Source: SLQH01 sp964612995 (GTDB taxonomy: Bacteria > Planctomycetota > UBA11346). Taken from it: DNA of 29,873 bases. Location of the stretch: positions 1 to 29,873 of the forward strand of contig CAZTGE010000041.1 of assembly GCA_964612995.1 (NCBI GenBank), in the 5' to 3' direction. The notes below the pieces were generated by a model, which worked only from the letters and a program-made list of their open reading frames with translations, searched no databases and was not told the origin of the DNA. Positions within the stretch are counted from its first letter, which is position 1. Each line of letters starts with the position of its first letter. The position numbers and the translations under genes are program-made. This document shows, in pieces, positions 8,706-15,936 of this stretch.

Positions 8706-9027
8706 GAGCGACACGATGAGGCCCGGAAGAACAAACGCTGTCCTGGTCCGGAGCGTAGTCAGGTCGGATGGAAGGGTGAGAGGGTCCATCCACTGACGGA
8801 TGCACCGGCGATGGACACGAGGCATGCTGAGGGGGCATTTGATGGCCGGTGCATCCGTTCTTTGCTCAGGGGCTTCGCCCCTATGCCCGACGCCTGAAGC
8901 CGACGGGGTCCGCTCTCCTGGCCGGCGTCGCCTCGAAGCAGGAATCCGCTCCAGTCTGTGGTGGACCAGCGTTGATGATACATGCGCCACCGCGGAAGCG
9001 CCGAACTCCAGCTCGGGAGGACCTTTT
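8706..9027. other. 322-base intergenic region with stem-loops
   Basis: No gene is recognisable here; in-frame upstream extensions of dsbD have poor coding character. It contains GGATGGA 8766-8772 with TCCATCC 8785-8791; a perfect 14-base inverted repeat, ACGGATGCACCGGC 8796-8809 with GCCGGTGCATCCGT 8845-8858, around a 35-base loop; and AGGGGC 8868-8873 with GCCCCT 8877-8882 around TTC. The stems could end the efflux transcript, form a dsbD leader, or be a degenerate repeat. A strong ribosome site GGGAGG lies at 9015-9020. Confidence 0.6.
9015..9020 (+). promoter_or_regulatory. Ribosome binding site deciding a CTG start for dsbD
   Basis: GGGAGG is the only strong Shine-Dalgarno match before the DsbD signal peptide. 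Seven bases downstream, in frame, is CTG at 9028. No ATG, GTG or TTG is in frame at a suitable distance from it. Confidence 0.5.
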
Positions 9028-11010
9028 CTGAACACACGTGACCGTCCGGCCCCGCGCACAGCGAGGTCCCTCCCTCTGCTCCGGGCCCTGCTGCTCCTGC
9101 TCGCGCTGGCCGGCGCTCCCGGCGCTGTCGAGGTCGGTGATCGCATCGGCCAGCTCCAGCGCCACGGCGTCAGTGTCACGCTGACGCTCGCCGAGCGCGA
9201 GGGTGCGCAGGCAGTGATCGCGGGCACCTTCGCTCCGAAGCAGGACTTCGTTCAGGAATGGCATCTCTACAGCATCGACCTGCCGCGCGAGGGCGTCGCG
9301 GGGGCCGGACGACCGACGCTGCTCGAGGTCCCCGCGGGGCAGGCACTCCAGGCGCGTGGCGCAGCGAGCATCGACGCCGAAGCCTACGCCCTGGAGGTGG
9401 CCGGCGTCGGCACCTATCCGGTCTATCCTGCCGGGCCGGTACAGGTGCGCCTGCCCGTGACCCTGCCGCAGGGCGACGGCGCGCCGGCCGACGCGCGCAT
9501 CAGGGTGGTCTATCAGGCCTGCAGCGACGCGTCCTGCCGCCTGCCGGTCGAGACGGTCATCAACGTCACCGTTCCCAGCGATCCTGACGGAGCCGCGGCC
9601 CCGGAGACGACAGCGGACACCACGCAGGCCGCGACCGGAATGCCACCGGCACAGCCAACCGCGCCCACCGTGCAACCTGCTGCGCACGACCGGCCCGAAC
9701 GGCTGCTGGGCCGGACCGTCGCAGCGCCGCAGCTGCCCCCGAGGCAGACCGACGCCCATGGCATGGTCTGGTATACCGCCGATACGCGGGCCGGGGTCAA
9801 AGCCGTGCTCGCGCACGCGGCGGCGCGGGACCGCGCGACCTTCATCGATTTCAGCGCCGCTTCCTGCGCCGTCTGCAAGCGGGTCCATGCAACGGTGTTC
9901 CCGCTCGAGCCGGTCACCAACGCGCTCAAACAGGTCGAGCGCATCGTGATCGATCTCGACCATGCCCCCGAGCTCGCCGCCTGGCAGCAGCAGGCCTTCG
10001 GCACCGTTGCCCGGCCGTTCTATGTCCGTGTCGACCCCGATGGCGAGCACGTCGCCTGGCACACCGCGCCGACCGCGGGCGACGCCGACCTGATCGCCCG
10101 TTTCGCCGACTTCATCGCCGGCGGCGCGGGTCAGGCCCTGACGGTCACCCTGCTCGCCGCCCTGCTCGGCGGTCTCGCAGCGCTGCTGATGCCCTGCACC
10201 TATCCGATGATCCCGCTGACCATCGGGTTCTTCGCCAAACAGGCCGAAGGCGGACGCAGGCTGCTACCGCTGGCCGGGGCCTACGCCGCGGGGATCATGG
10301 TCAGCTTCACCGCGCTGGGCCTGATCATCGCCGGCCTGCTCGGCAGCACCCCCGGGGGCTTTGCCGGCAATCCCTGGACCAACCTGGTCATCGGCCTGAT
10401 CTTCGCCGCGCTGGGGCTGAGTCTGCTCGGAGCCTACAGCCTCCGTCTGCCGGGCTTCGGTTCGGTCGCCGGGTCGCGCGGCGGCTATCTCGGCGCCCTG
10501 AGCATGGGGCTGACCTTCGCCATCGCCGCCTTCGCCTGCACCACGCCGATCGTCGGCGTGGTGCTCGGCCAGGCCGTGTCCACCGGCGACTGGTGGGCCG
10601 CGATCGTATCGATGCTGGTGTTCTCCGGCGCCATCGCCGTACCGATCTTCTTCCTCGCCCTCTCGCCCTCGCTGCTGCAGCGCCTGCCACGCGCCGGCGG
10701 CTGGATGAACGAGTTCAAGCTGGTCGCCGGTCTGGTGGTCATCGCCACTGCGCTGCATTTTTTCGCCATCAGCGACTCCGCCTGGAATTGGGGCCTGCTC
10801 GGCAGCAACGGCATCCTGGCCATCTGGGCGGCCATCGCGCTGGCCATCGCGGCCTATGTCCTGGGCTGGATCCGCACCGCCCACGACACCCCGGTCGAGC
10901 GCGTCGGGCTGATGCGCCTGTTCCTGGCCATCGCCTTCACCGCCATCGCGCTCTATCTCGCTGCCGGGCTCACCGGGGCCCCGATCGGCCCCTTCGCCGG
11001 GCTGGTCTGA
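9028..11010 (+). CDS. DsbD-like thiol:disulfide reductase with internal thioredoxin domain
   Basis: Read from CTG 9028, the product is 660 residues. It should carry electrons from cytoplasmic thioredoxin across the inner membrane to periplasmic disulfide or cytochrome-maturation partners. A signal peptide (SLPLLRALLLLLALAGAPGA) leads into a DsbD-alpha-like domain with Cys165 and Cys170 (YQACSDASC). A thioredoxin-like domain follows, with CxxC at Cys280-Cys283 (FIDFSAASCAVCKR), and then the C-terminal multi-helix CcdA/DsbD-beta domain with the two expected membrane cysteines, Cys390 (MPCTYPMIP) and Cys504 (AFACTTP). In E. coli DsbD the order is alpha, membrane, thioredoxin; here the thioredoxin module precedes the membrane domain. 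The length is near normal. It ends 7 bases from the convergent lgt stop. The start codon is the main uncertainty, as longer in-frame starts from 8800 exist. Confidence 0.88.
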   Translation: MNTRDRPAPRTARSLPLLRALLLLLALAGAPGAVEVGDRIGQLQRHGVSVTLTLAEREGAQAVIAGTFAPKQDFVQEWHLYSIDLPREGVAGAGRPTLLEVPAGQALQARGAASIDAEAYALEVAGVGTYPVYPAGPVQVRLPVTLPQGDGAPADARIRVVYQACSDASCRLPVETVINVTVPSDPDGAAAPETTADTTQAATGMPPAQPTAPTVQPAAHDRPERLLGRTVAAPQLPPRQTDAHGMVWYTADTRAGVKAVLAHAAARDRATFIDFSAASCAVCKRVHATVFPLEPVTNALKQVERIVIDLDHAPELAAWQQQAFGTVARPFYVRVDPDGEHVAWHTAPTAGDADLIARFADFIAGGAGQALTVTLLAALLGGLAALLMPCTYPMIPLTIGFFAKQAEGGRRLLPLAGAYAAGIMVSFTALGLIIAGLLGSTPGGFAGNPWTNLVIGLIFAALGLSLLGAYSLRLPGFGSVAGSRGGYLGALSMGLTFAIAAFACTTPIVGVVLGQAVSTGDWWAAIVSMLVFSGAIAVPIFFLALSPSLLQRLPRAGGWMNEFKLVAGLVVIATALHFFAISDSAWNWGLLGSNGILAIWAAIALAIAAYVLGWIRTAHDTPVERVGLMRLFLAIAFTAIALYLAAGLTGAPIGPFAGLV

Positions 11011-11017
11011 GGCTCGT

Positions 11018-12034
11018 TCAATCGCGCCGGGCGCCCGGTCGCAGATCCTCGCCCAGACGATACCACTCCGGCCGGAGCTTGCGGCGCAGGGTCCAGACCG
11101 CCATGCCGATGCCGACCAGCAGCAGCGGCAGGCTCAACACCTGACCCTTGCTCATCCAGCCGAGGAAGAGCTCGTAGCCCGCGTCTGGCTGCCGGAAGAA
11201 CTCGTCGATGAACCGGCCAACCGCATACACCATGAGCACGGTGGCCATGGACAGCCCGGGGCGGCGATGCCATGCGTGGACCAGGATGCCGATGCCCAGC
11301 GGCAGCAGCCCTTCGAGCACCGCGGCGTAGAGCTGGCTCGGGTGGCGACCCAGCCCATGCTCGGCAATGAAGGCGGTCATGCGCTCGGTGTAGGGCTCGA
11401 GTTCGAGATAGGCGTCACGCAGGGACATGTAGCGGCTCGGTTCCAGGTCGCCCTGGGCGAGGCGGTACTGCAGGTCATGGAGGAAGGCGTCGGGGAACTT
11501 GCAGGCCCAAGGGACATCGGTGGGCCTGCCCCACAGCTCGCCGTTGATGAAATTGGCCAGGCGGCCGCAGATCACCCCGATGGTAGCGCCCACGGCAACA
11601 GCATCGCAGAGCACCAGGAGGTGCACCTTGTATTTACGACAGAACAACCAGGTGCCGACGAACAGCCCGGCGATGCCGCCGTGACTGGCCATCCCCCCCT
11701 TCCATACCCGCAGCACGTCCCACCAGGGGAAGCCCCAGGGGAAGGTCGCCTCGAAGGTGAAGCCGAACAGGCTCGGATCGTAGAACAGACAATAGCCGAG
11801 CCGGCCACCGATGATCATCGCCAGGCCGATATACAGCGCCGCGTCGGCGAGCCAGTGCTCGCGCAGCGGCAAACGCTCGCGACGCACCCAGCGACGCAGC
11901 AGCAGGTAGCCGAGCACGATGCCGACGAGGTAGGCCATGCCGTACCAGCGCAGTCCGACGCCGTCGCGGAACTCGATGATGAAGGGGTCCCAGTCGTGGA
12001 CCCAGCTGGCCAAGGGCAACTGCCAGGCGCCCAT
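11018..12034 (-). CDS. lgt: Phosphatidylglycerol-prolipoprotein diacylglyceryl transferase
   Basis: This 338-residue, multi-pass inner-membrane enzyme moves the diacylglyceryl group of phosphatidylglycerol onto the lipobox cysteine of prolipoproteins, the first lipoprotein maturation step. Diagnostic features are the N-terminal GLRWYGMAYLVG, GGRLGY, MASHGGIAG (His118), the Lgt signature CGRLANFINGELWGRP with Arg158 and Glu166 spaced like Arg143/Glu151 of E. coli, and the C-terminal RHPSQLYAA and RFIDEFFRQPD. A segment between the signature and RHPSQLYAA (DLQYRLAQGDLEPSRYMSL onward) is longer than in E. coli. The ATG at 12034 overlaps the upstream hydrolase stop (ATGA). At least two lipoproteins in this window would be its substrates. 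Confidence 0.95.
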   Translation of the reverse strand: MGAWQLPLASWVHDWDPFIIEFRDGVGLRWYGMAYLVGIVLGYLLLRRWVRRERLPLREHWLADAALYIGLAMIIGGRLGYCLFYDPSLFGFTFEATFPWGFPWWDVLRVWKGGMASHGGIAGLFVGTWLFCRKYKVHLLVLCDAVAVGATIGVICGRLANFINGELWGRPTDVPWACKFPDAFLHDLQYRLAQGDLEPSRYMSLRDAYLELEPYTERMTAFIAEHGLGRHPSQLYAAVLEGLLPLGIGILVHAWHRRPGLSMATVLMVYAVGRFIDEFFRQPDAGYELFLGWMSKGQVLSLPLLLVGIGMAVWTLRRKLRPEWYRLGEDLRPGARRD

Positions 12035-12798
12035 CAGTCGTGATCCGGGGCGCGCAACCAGGCGAGCACCTGAGCGATGGCAGGGACGCTGGCCGGGGCA
12101 TGCGGCGACTCGGCGAACCGGTGGGGCAGACCGTCGAGCACGTGGATGCATTCCGACTGACCGACGGAGCGCAAGCGCTCGTGGAACGCGGTGAGCGTGG
12201 CCTCAGGCAGACAGGTGGAGGCAGATGCACGGATGCTGCACACCGGCGGCAAGCCGGTCGGATCGGCGCTGAGCGGATCGCGCGACGATGGATCGTCGCC
12301 AGCGAAGACGGTGAGCCGCTCAGCGAGGACCGGATCGCAACCCGACCACGGTCGGCTCGTGGGCAGCGGTCCGCAGCAGATCACGCTGCGCACGCCGATG
12401 GTGCCGGTTGCGAGCAGTTCACGCGCGACCAGCAGCGCGGTCAGCGAGCCGGTGCCGCTGCCGAGCAGGTGCACCACCCGGTGATGTGCGCCGAGAATCG
12501 AGGCCTCGTCGAGCGCGGCGCGGCACGCGGCTGCGGCGTCACGCAAGAGGTTGGTGCCGCCACCGGCCTGTTCGAGCGTGCGCACGCCCACAGCCACCGC
12601 GGGAAAGCCCTGTTCCGCGAGCGACAGCGCCAATGGCCGCATGGCCAGTCGCCCGTCATGCTCCCAGCGACCGCCGGCGAAGCAGAGCACCGCCGGCTTC
12701 TGTTCGGCCGATTCGGGAGCGAAGACATCGAGGCGGCGCGCGGGGTGATCGCCATAGGCCACATTGACGGTGGCGGCGATGCGTACGGTCTGATCCAT
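12034..12798 (-). CDS. Alpha/beta-hydrolase-fold protein lacking the nucleophile serine
   Basis: The 254-residue protein looks like a carboxylesterase/BD-FAE-type alpha/beta hydrolase. It has an N-terminal RRLDVFAP strand, a degenerate oxyanion loop (CFAGGRWEHDG, usually HGGxW), a lid region, the nucleophile elbow and a C-terminal GLPHRF histidine. The elbow reads GSGTG (residues 113-117) where active members have GxSxG, so the catalytic position 115 is Gly. The product is therefore probably not a classical serine hydrolase, unless neighbouring Ser114 or Ser118 substitutes. No signal peptide is seen. It shares an ATGA overlap with lgt and leads that operon, which hints at an envelope or lipid role. 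A copy of the 95-bp repeat ends exactly 53 bases before its ATG. Confidence 0.75.
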   Translation of the reverse strand: MDQTVRIAATVNVAYGDHPARRLDVFAPESAEQKPAVLCFAGGRWEHDGRLAMRPLALSLAEQGFPAVAVGVRTLEQAGGGTNLLRDAAAACRAALDEASILGAHHRVVHLLGSGTGSLTALLVARELLATGTIGVRSVICCGPLPTSRPWSGCDPVLAERLTVFAGDDPSSRDPLSADPTGLPPVCSIRASASTCLPEATLTAFHERLRSVGQSECIHVLDGLPHRFAESPHAPASVPAIAQVLAWLRAPDHD

Positions 12799-12804
12799 GT
12801 CGGG

Positions 12805-12831
12805 ATTGTGCCCCGGGCGGCGGATTCACAA
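12805..12831 (-). promoter_or_regulatory. Candidate leaderless promoter of the hydrolase-lgt operon
   Basis: On the minus strand TTGTGA (12831-12826) and CACAAT (12810-12805) are 15 bases apart, and the -10-like box ends only 6 bases before the ATG at 12798. The same layout occurs before the bamD-like gene, at the same distance from the 95-bp repeat. Confidence 0.35.
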
Positions 12832-12851
12832 GCGCTTGGCTCGCTGCCTGA

Positions 12852-12946
12852 CCAGGGCGGCTCAAAGCTCGCAAATGAGGGCCATGCCTCGCCTCCACCT
12901 GCGTCACCATGGCCCAAGCACCAAAGAGAGCCGGGCGGTTTGACGC
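12852..12946 (-). repeat. 95-bp dispersed repeat, copy A
   Basis: Read on the minus strand, this is colinear and ungapped with 22952-23046 on the plus strand, with 8 mismatches by eye. It begins GCGTCA, contains an internal TGACGC that could pair with that start, and ends in GAGCTTTGAGCCGCCCTGG. It stops 53 bases before the ATG of the hydrolase gene. Confidence 0.9.
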
Positions 12947-13016
12947 AGGTGGAGGCGACGCAAGGCATGCCGACCTGGTGATCGGCGCTCCCGGGGCGAG
13001 CTTTGAGTCGCCCTGG
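12941..13016 (+). repeat. Diverged partial copy B of the dispersed repeat
   Basis: It shares the first 18 bases (TGACGCAGGTGGAGGCGA) and the last 21 of the right-hand 55 bases of the repeat, in plus orientation. The middle is replaced by about 37 unrelated bases. Together with copy A it forms the large hairpin. No gene follows it on the plus strand. Confidence 0.8.
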
Positions 13017-13031
13017 CTGCCTGACCAACCG

Positions 13032-14789
13032 CTACATCCGCTGCGGAGCGCGGATGCCCAGCAGGCGCAGGCCTTCGGCCAGGGCGGCGCGGACCGCGGC
13101 CACCAGCGCGACCCTGGCGGTCGCGCGGTCGGACTGCTCGCAGAGCACCCGGGCGCTGCGATCGCGGTTGCCCAAGGTCAGCCAGGAACTGGTGGCGGCA
13201 GCGAGCGCGAGCAACGCGTTGGCCAGCTGGCTGGGGTCATCGTTGGAGACGACGTCGCTCAAAGCCCGCTGCAGCCGGGCGATGGCCAACAGCACCGCCT
13301 TCTCCTCGTCACGGTCGAGCTGTGTGGGATCGGGTTCACCGGGAGCGCCGTGCGCGGCAGCGAAGCGCCGCTCGATCGAACACAGCCGCGCGTGGGCGTA
13401 CTGCAGGTAGGGCCCGGTATCGCCCTGCATGTTCAGCGCGTCTTCGAAGCGGAAGCGGATATCGCCCTTGCGGTTGTTGCGCAGGTCGTTGAACAGCACC
13501 GCGCCCAGGCCGACGGCTTCGGCCACCGCAGCCTTCTCCGCCTCGGGCAGATCCGGGTTCTTCTCCTCGACCACCGCGCGTGCGCGGTCGATGGCTTCGC
13601 GCAGGACGTCCATCAGCATCATCGGCACACCATTGCGGGTCGCCGTCTTGGCCCAGCGCTGCTCCTCGTCGTTCCACATCTGGATCACGCCGAAGCCGAC
13701 GTGGCGCAGCTCGCCCGCGTAGGGCTTGCCGAGCCTGGCCGCGACCGCGAACCATTCCTTGAAGTGCAGGCTCTGGCCGAGGTCGACGACGTAGAGCGCG
13801 CGATCGAAACCGTACCGTTGATGACGGTCCTCGCAGGCGGCGAGGTCGCGGGTGGCGTAGAGGCTGCCGCCATCGCTGCGCAGGATCAGACAGGGCTTCT
13901 TGAAGCCCATGTCCTTCAGATCGACCACCTTGGCTCCCTGGTCCTCGCACAGCAGGCCGGCGGCCTCGAGTTCACCCACCACAGCAGCGCCGTGCTTGCG
14001 GTAGTGCGCCTCGCCGCGCCAATCGTCGAACTCGATGCCCAGCAGGGCGTAGATCTCCCGCGCCGCAGCGAGGCTGGCGTCACGGATGATCTGCCACAGC
14101 TCGAGCGCTTCGGGGTCATCCGCTTCACAACGCCGCGACCACTCGCGGGCCTCCTCGGCCACCGTCGGATCATCCTTGCCGGCGCGGCTGATGCGGACGT
14201 AGATATCGTTGAAGAAGGCGACCGGATCCGCGGCCGCGTCGAGGTCCGCGCGGCTGAGACCCTCGCGTTTCCAGCCGGCGATCAGCCGGCCGAAGGCGGT
14301 GCCCCAATCACCGAGGAAGTTGATCCGCACCACCCGCCAACCGGCGGCCGCATAGCACTGGGCCAGAGCGTTGCCGATGCCGGTCGAGCGGATGTGGTGG
14401 AAGGCCAGGTGCTTGGCGATGTTGGGGCTGGAGAAGTCGACGCACACCGTGCGCTGTTGCTCGGGGCAACGCAGGGGCGCGACCGGGTCGCTGCGCAGCA
14501 CGCCCAGCAAGCGTTCGGCGACCAGGGCTGGCGGGAAGCTGATGTTGAGGAAGGGGCCGACCGCGACGACGGTGATCCCCGGCAACGCCGCCTCGACCAC
14601 CGGGATCAGATCCGAAGCCAGCTGGGCCGGGTTGCGCTTCGCCGCTTTGGCCAGTTGGAAGCAGGGCAGCGCGAGATCACCGGCATCGGCACGGGTCGGC
14701 GGACCGATCAGACGACGCAGCGGGGCGGCGTCGCAGCCGAGATGCGCGCTGATGACGGTGACGATCGGTTCACTCAGCAAAGCCAGCAT
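13032..14789 (-). CDS. argS: Arginine--tRNA ligase
   Basis: This 585-residue class Ia synthetase charges tRNA-Arg. The N-terminal Add-1 domain (about 1-110) contains GDLALPCFQLAKAAKRNP. The catalytic core starts with VDFSSPNIAKHLAFHHIRST, in which the usual HVGH signature reads AFHH; I recall this form from some bacterial ArgRS lineages, so it is probably not damaging. NFLGDWGTAFGRLI, LYATRDLAA, YVVDLGQSLHFKEWF, and TATRNG in place of the MSTRxG/KMSK region follow. The C-terminal anticodon-binding domain has GPYLQYAHAR and ends IRAPQRM, close to the family's standard ending. The ATG at 14789 is preceded by GGAGAG; longer in-frame extension upstream is rejected because residues before MLALL do not match the family. 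Confidence 0.95.
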   Translation of the reverse strand: MLALLSEPIVTVISAHLGCDAAPLRRLIGPPTRADAGDLALPCFQLAKAAKRNPAQLASDLIPVVEAALPGITVVAVGPFLNISFPPALVAERLLGVLRSDPVAPLRCPEQQRTVCVDFSSPNIAKHLAFHHIRSTGIGNALAQCYAAAGWRVVRINFLGDWGTAFGRLIAGWKREGLSRADLDAAADPVAFFNDIYVRISRAGKDDPTVAEEAREWSRRCEADDPEALELWQIIRDASLAAAREIYALLGIEFDDWRGEAHYRKHGAAVVGELEAAGLLCEDQGAKVVDLKDMGFKKPCLILRSDGGSLYATRDLAACEDRHQRYGFDRALYVVDLGQSLHFKEWFAVAARLGKPYAGELRHVGFGVIQMWNDEEQRWAKTATRNGVPMMLMDVLREAIDRARAVVEEKNPDLPEAEKAAVAEAVGLGAVLFNDLRNNRKGDIRFRFEDALNMQGDTGPYLQYAHARLCSIERRFAAAHGAPGEPDPTQLDRDEEKAVLLAIARLQRALSDVVSNDDPSQLANALLALAAATSSWLTLGNRDRSARVLCEQSDRATARVALVAAVRAALAEGLRLLGIRAPQRM

Positions 14790-14905
14790 GGTCTCTCCAC
14801 GGGGGCAGGGAGTGTGCAAGACGTCCCTGATGGGACAAGTCCAGCTCCTCCCGGAACCCGGATTCACCCTCCTGAAGCCGATCGACCGATGCCTATGCTG
14901 ATTTG

Positions 14906-15862
14906 ATGCCGACCCGTTGCCGACCACGAATCCTGCGCGCGCTCCTGCTGGTATGCCTCGGCGCGCTCGGCCTGCTGCCCGCCGGCGAGACCGCCAGCGA
15001 TGGTCGCTATCATCCGGCCTGGATGCAGGTCGAACAGCTCAGCGACGCCCATTTCACCGACGGCGTGGACCGGCGGCTGCTCACGCCACAGGCCACGATG
15101 GAGTTCTTCCTCGCCGCCGTCGATGACGAGGACTTCGCCCGGGCCTCGCTGGCGCTGAATCTGCAACGCCTGGAGATCGAACCCGGCAGCTCAGCCGCGG
15201 CCAAGCTCGCCCGGCGCCTGCACTACCTCCTGCTCCAGCGCAACCTGATCGACTGGGACATCCTGCCCGACCGCAGCGATGGCCAACCGGCCCTCGGCGT
15301 GCCGACCGGGGAACGGACCACGGCCGGCCAACCGCGGCGCAGCATCCGCCTGAGTCGCGTCGAGGGCCCCGACCGCAGCCACCCGATCGCCCTGCATCGG
15401 GTCAAGGCGGCCGACCGCCCGGCCCTGTGGCTGTTCGCCGCGAGCAGCGTCGGTGCGATCGATCGGCTCTACACCCATTACGGACCGGGGTGGCTCGAGC
15501 AGCGCATGCCCCAATGGGCCAAGCAAGCCGGTCTGTGGCGGACCCAGCTGTGGGAATGGCTGGCGATGGTGGTGTTCCTCGGCGTGGCGATGATCTGTGG
15601 TTCGCTCGCCTTCCGCCTGCTCGCCGGCCTGATGCGCCGGGCACCTGATACCCGGCCATGGCTCAGCGATCTGCTGGCCACGCTCGAACGTCCGGTCGCC
15701 GGTCTGATCGGCGTGCTGGTCTTCTACACCCTGATCCGCGTCTCGCTCTCGCTCACCGGCCCGGTCAGCACAGCACGAGGCGGAAGGCGACGGGCACGCC
15801 CATGCCGGCGCAATGGGGCAGGATGCAGAGAATACCGCTGGCACCGATGGCTGAGCTGGTGA
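14906..15862 (+). pseudogene. Truncated MscS-family mechanosensitive channel
   Basis: A signal peptide (ILRALLLVCLGALGLLPAGE) is followed by the N-terminal periplasmic domain seen in long MscS-type channels: TPQATMEFFLAAVDDEDFA, a run on Leu/Arg, WLFAASSVGAID, and LYTHYG...QWAKQAGLW. Two hydrophobic helices come next (about 215-240 and 265-285). At about position 15765, after SLSLTGPVS, the reading frame turns into low-quality Arg-rich sequence and stops at 15862. The pore helix and the beta/alpha-beta MscS core domains are absent. The gene is thus a 5' remnant, broken by a deletion or by foreign DNA. I chose ATG 14906; TTG 14903 is also in frame. It is divergent from argS and convergent with the chemosensory operon. 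Confidence 0.7.
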
Positions 15863-15936
15863 AGCCGCCTGGAACCCCAACGGAATCGAAACGGGGTGCC
15901 CCTGACGCGCAGGAACCGTGAGACCCGGCGGTCGGT

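Larger units (their letters stand above)
12843..13027. repeat. Large hairpin bounded by 12-bp direct repeats
   Basis: The direct repeat GCTGCCTGACCA occurs at 12843-12854 and 13016-13027. Between them two inverted arms share 18 bases (TGACGCAGGTGGAGGCGA and its complement) at the inner end and about 20 bases (core GAGCTTTGAG) at the outer end, around a loop of about 35 bases. The layout resembles a small non-autonomous element with inverted ends and a duplicated target, placed right after the argS stop. Confidence 0.65.

Noticed and set aside
13032..14789. ArgRS with AFHH instead of the HVGH signature as a defective enzyme
   Set aside because: All other motifs are intact and, from memory, this variant occurs in functional ArgRS of some lineages.
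12909..14906. Plus-strand open frame of 665 codons over argS
   Set aside because: It is antisense to argS, without domain signatures; it exists because stop codons are rare in this composition.
15874..15897. ACCCC/GGGGT stem as a terminator between the mscS remnant and the che operon
   Set aside because: It has only five pairs, a 14-base loop and no T-tract.
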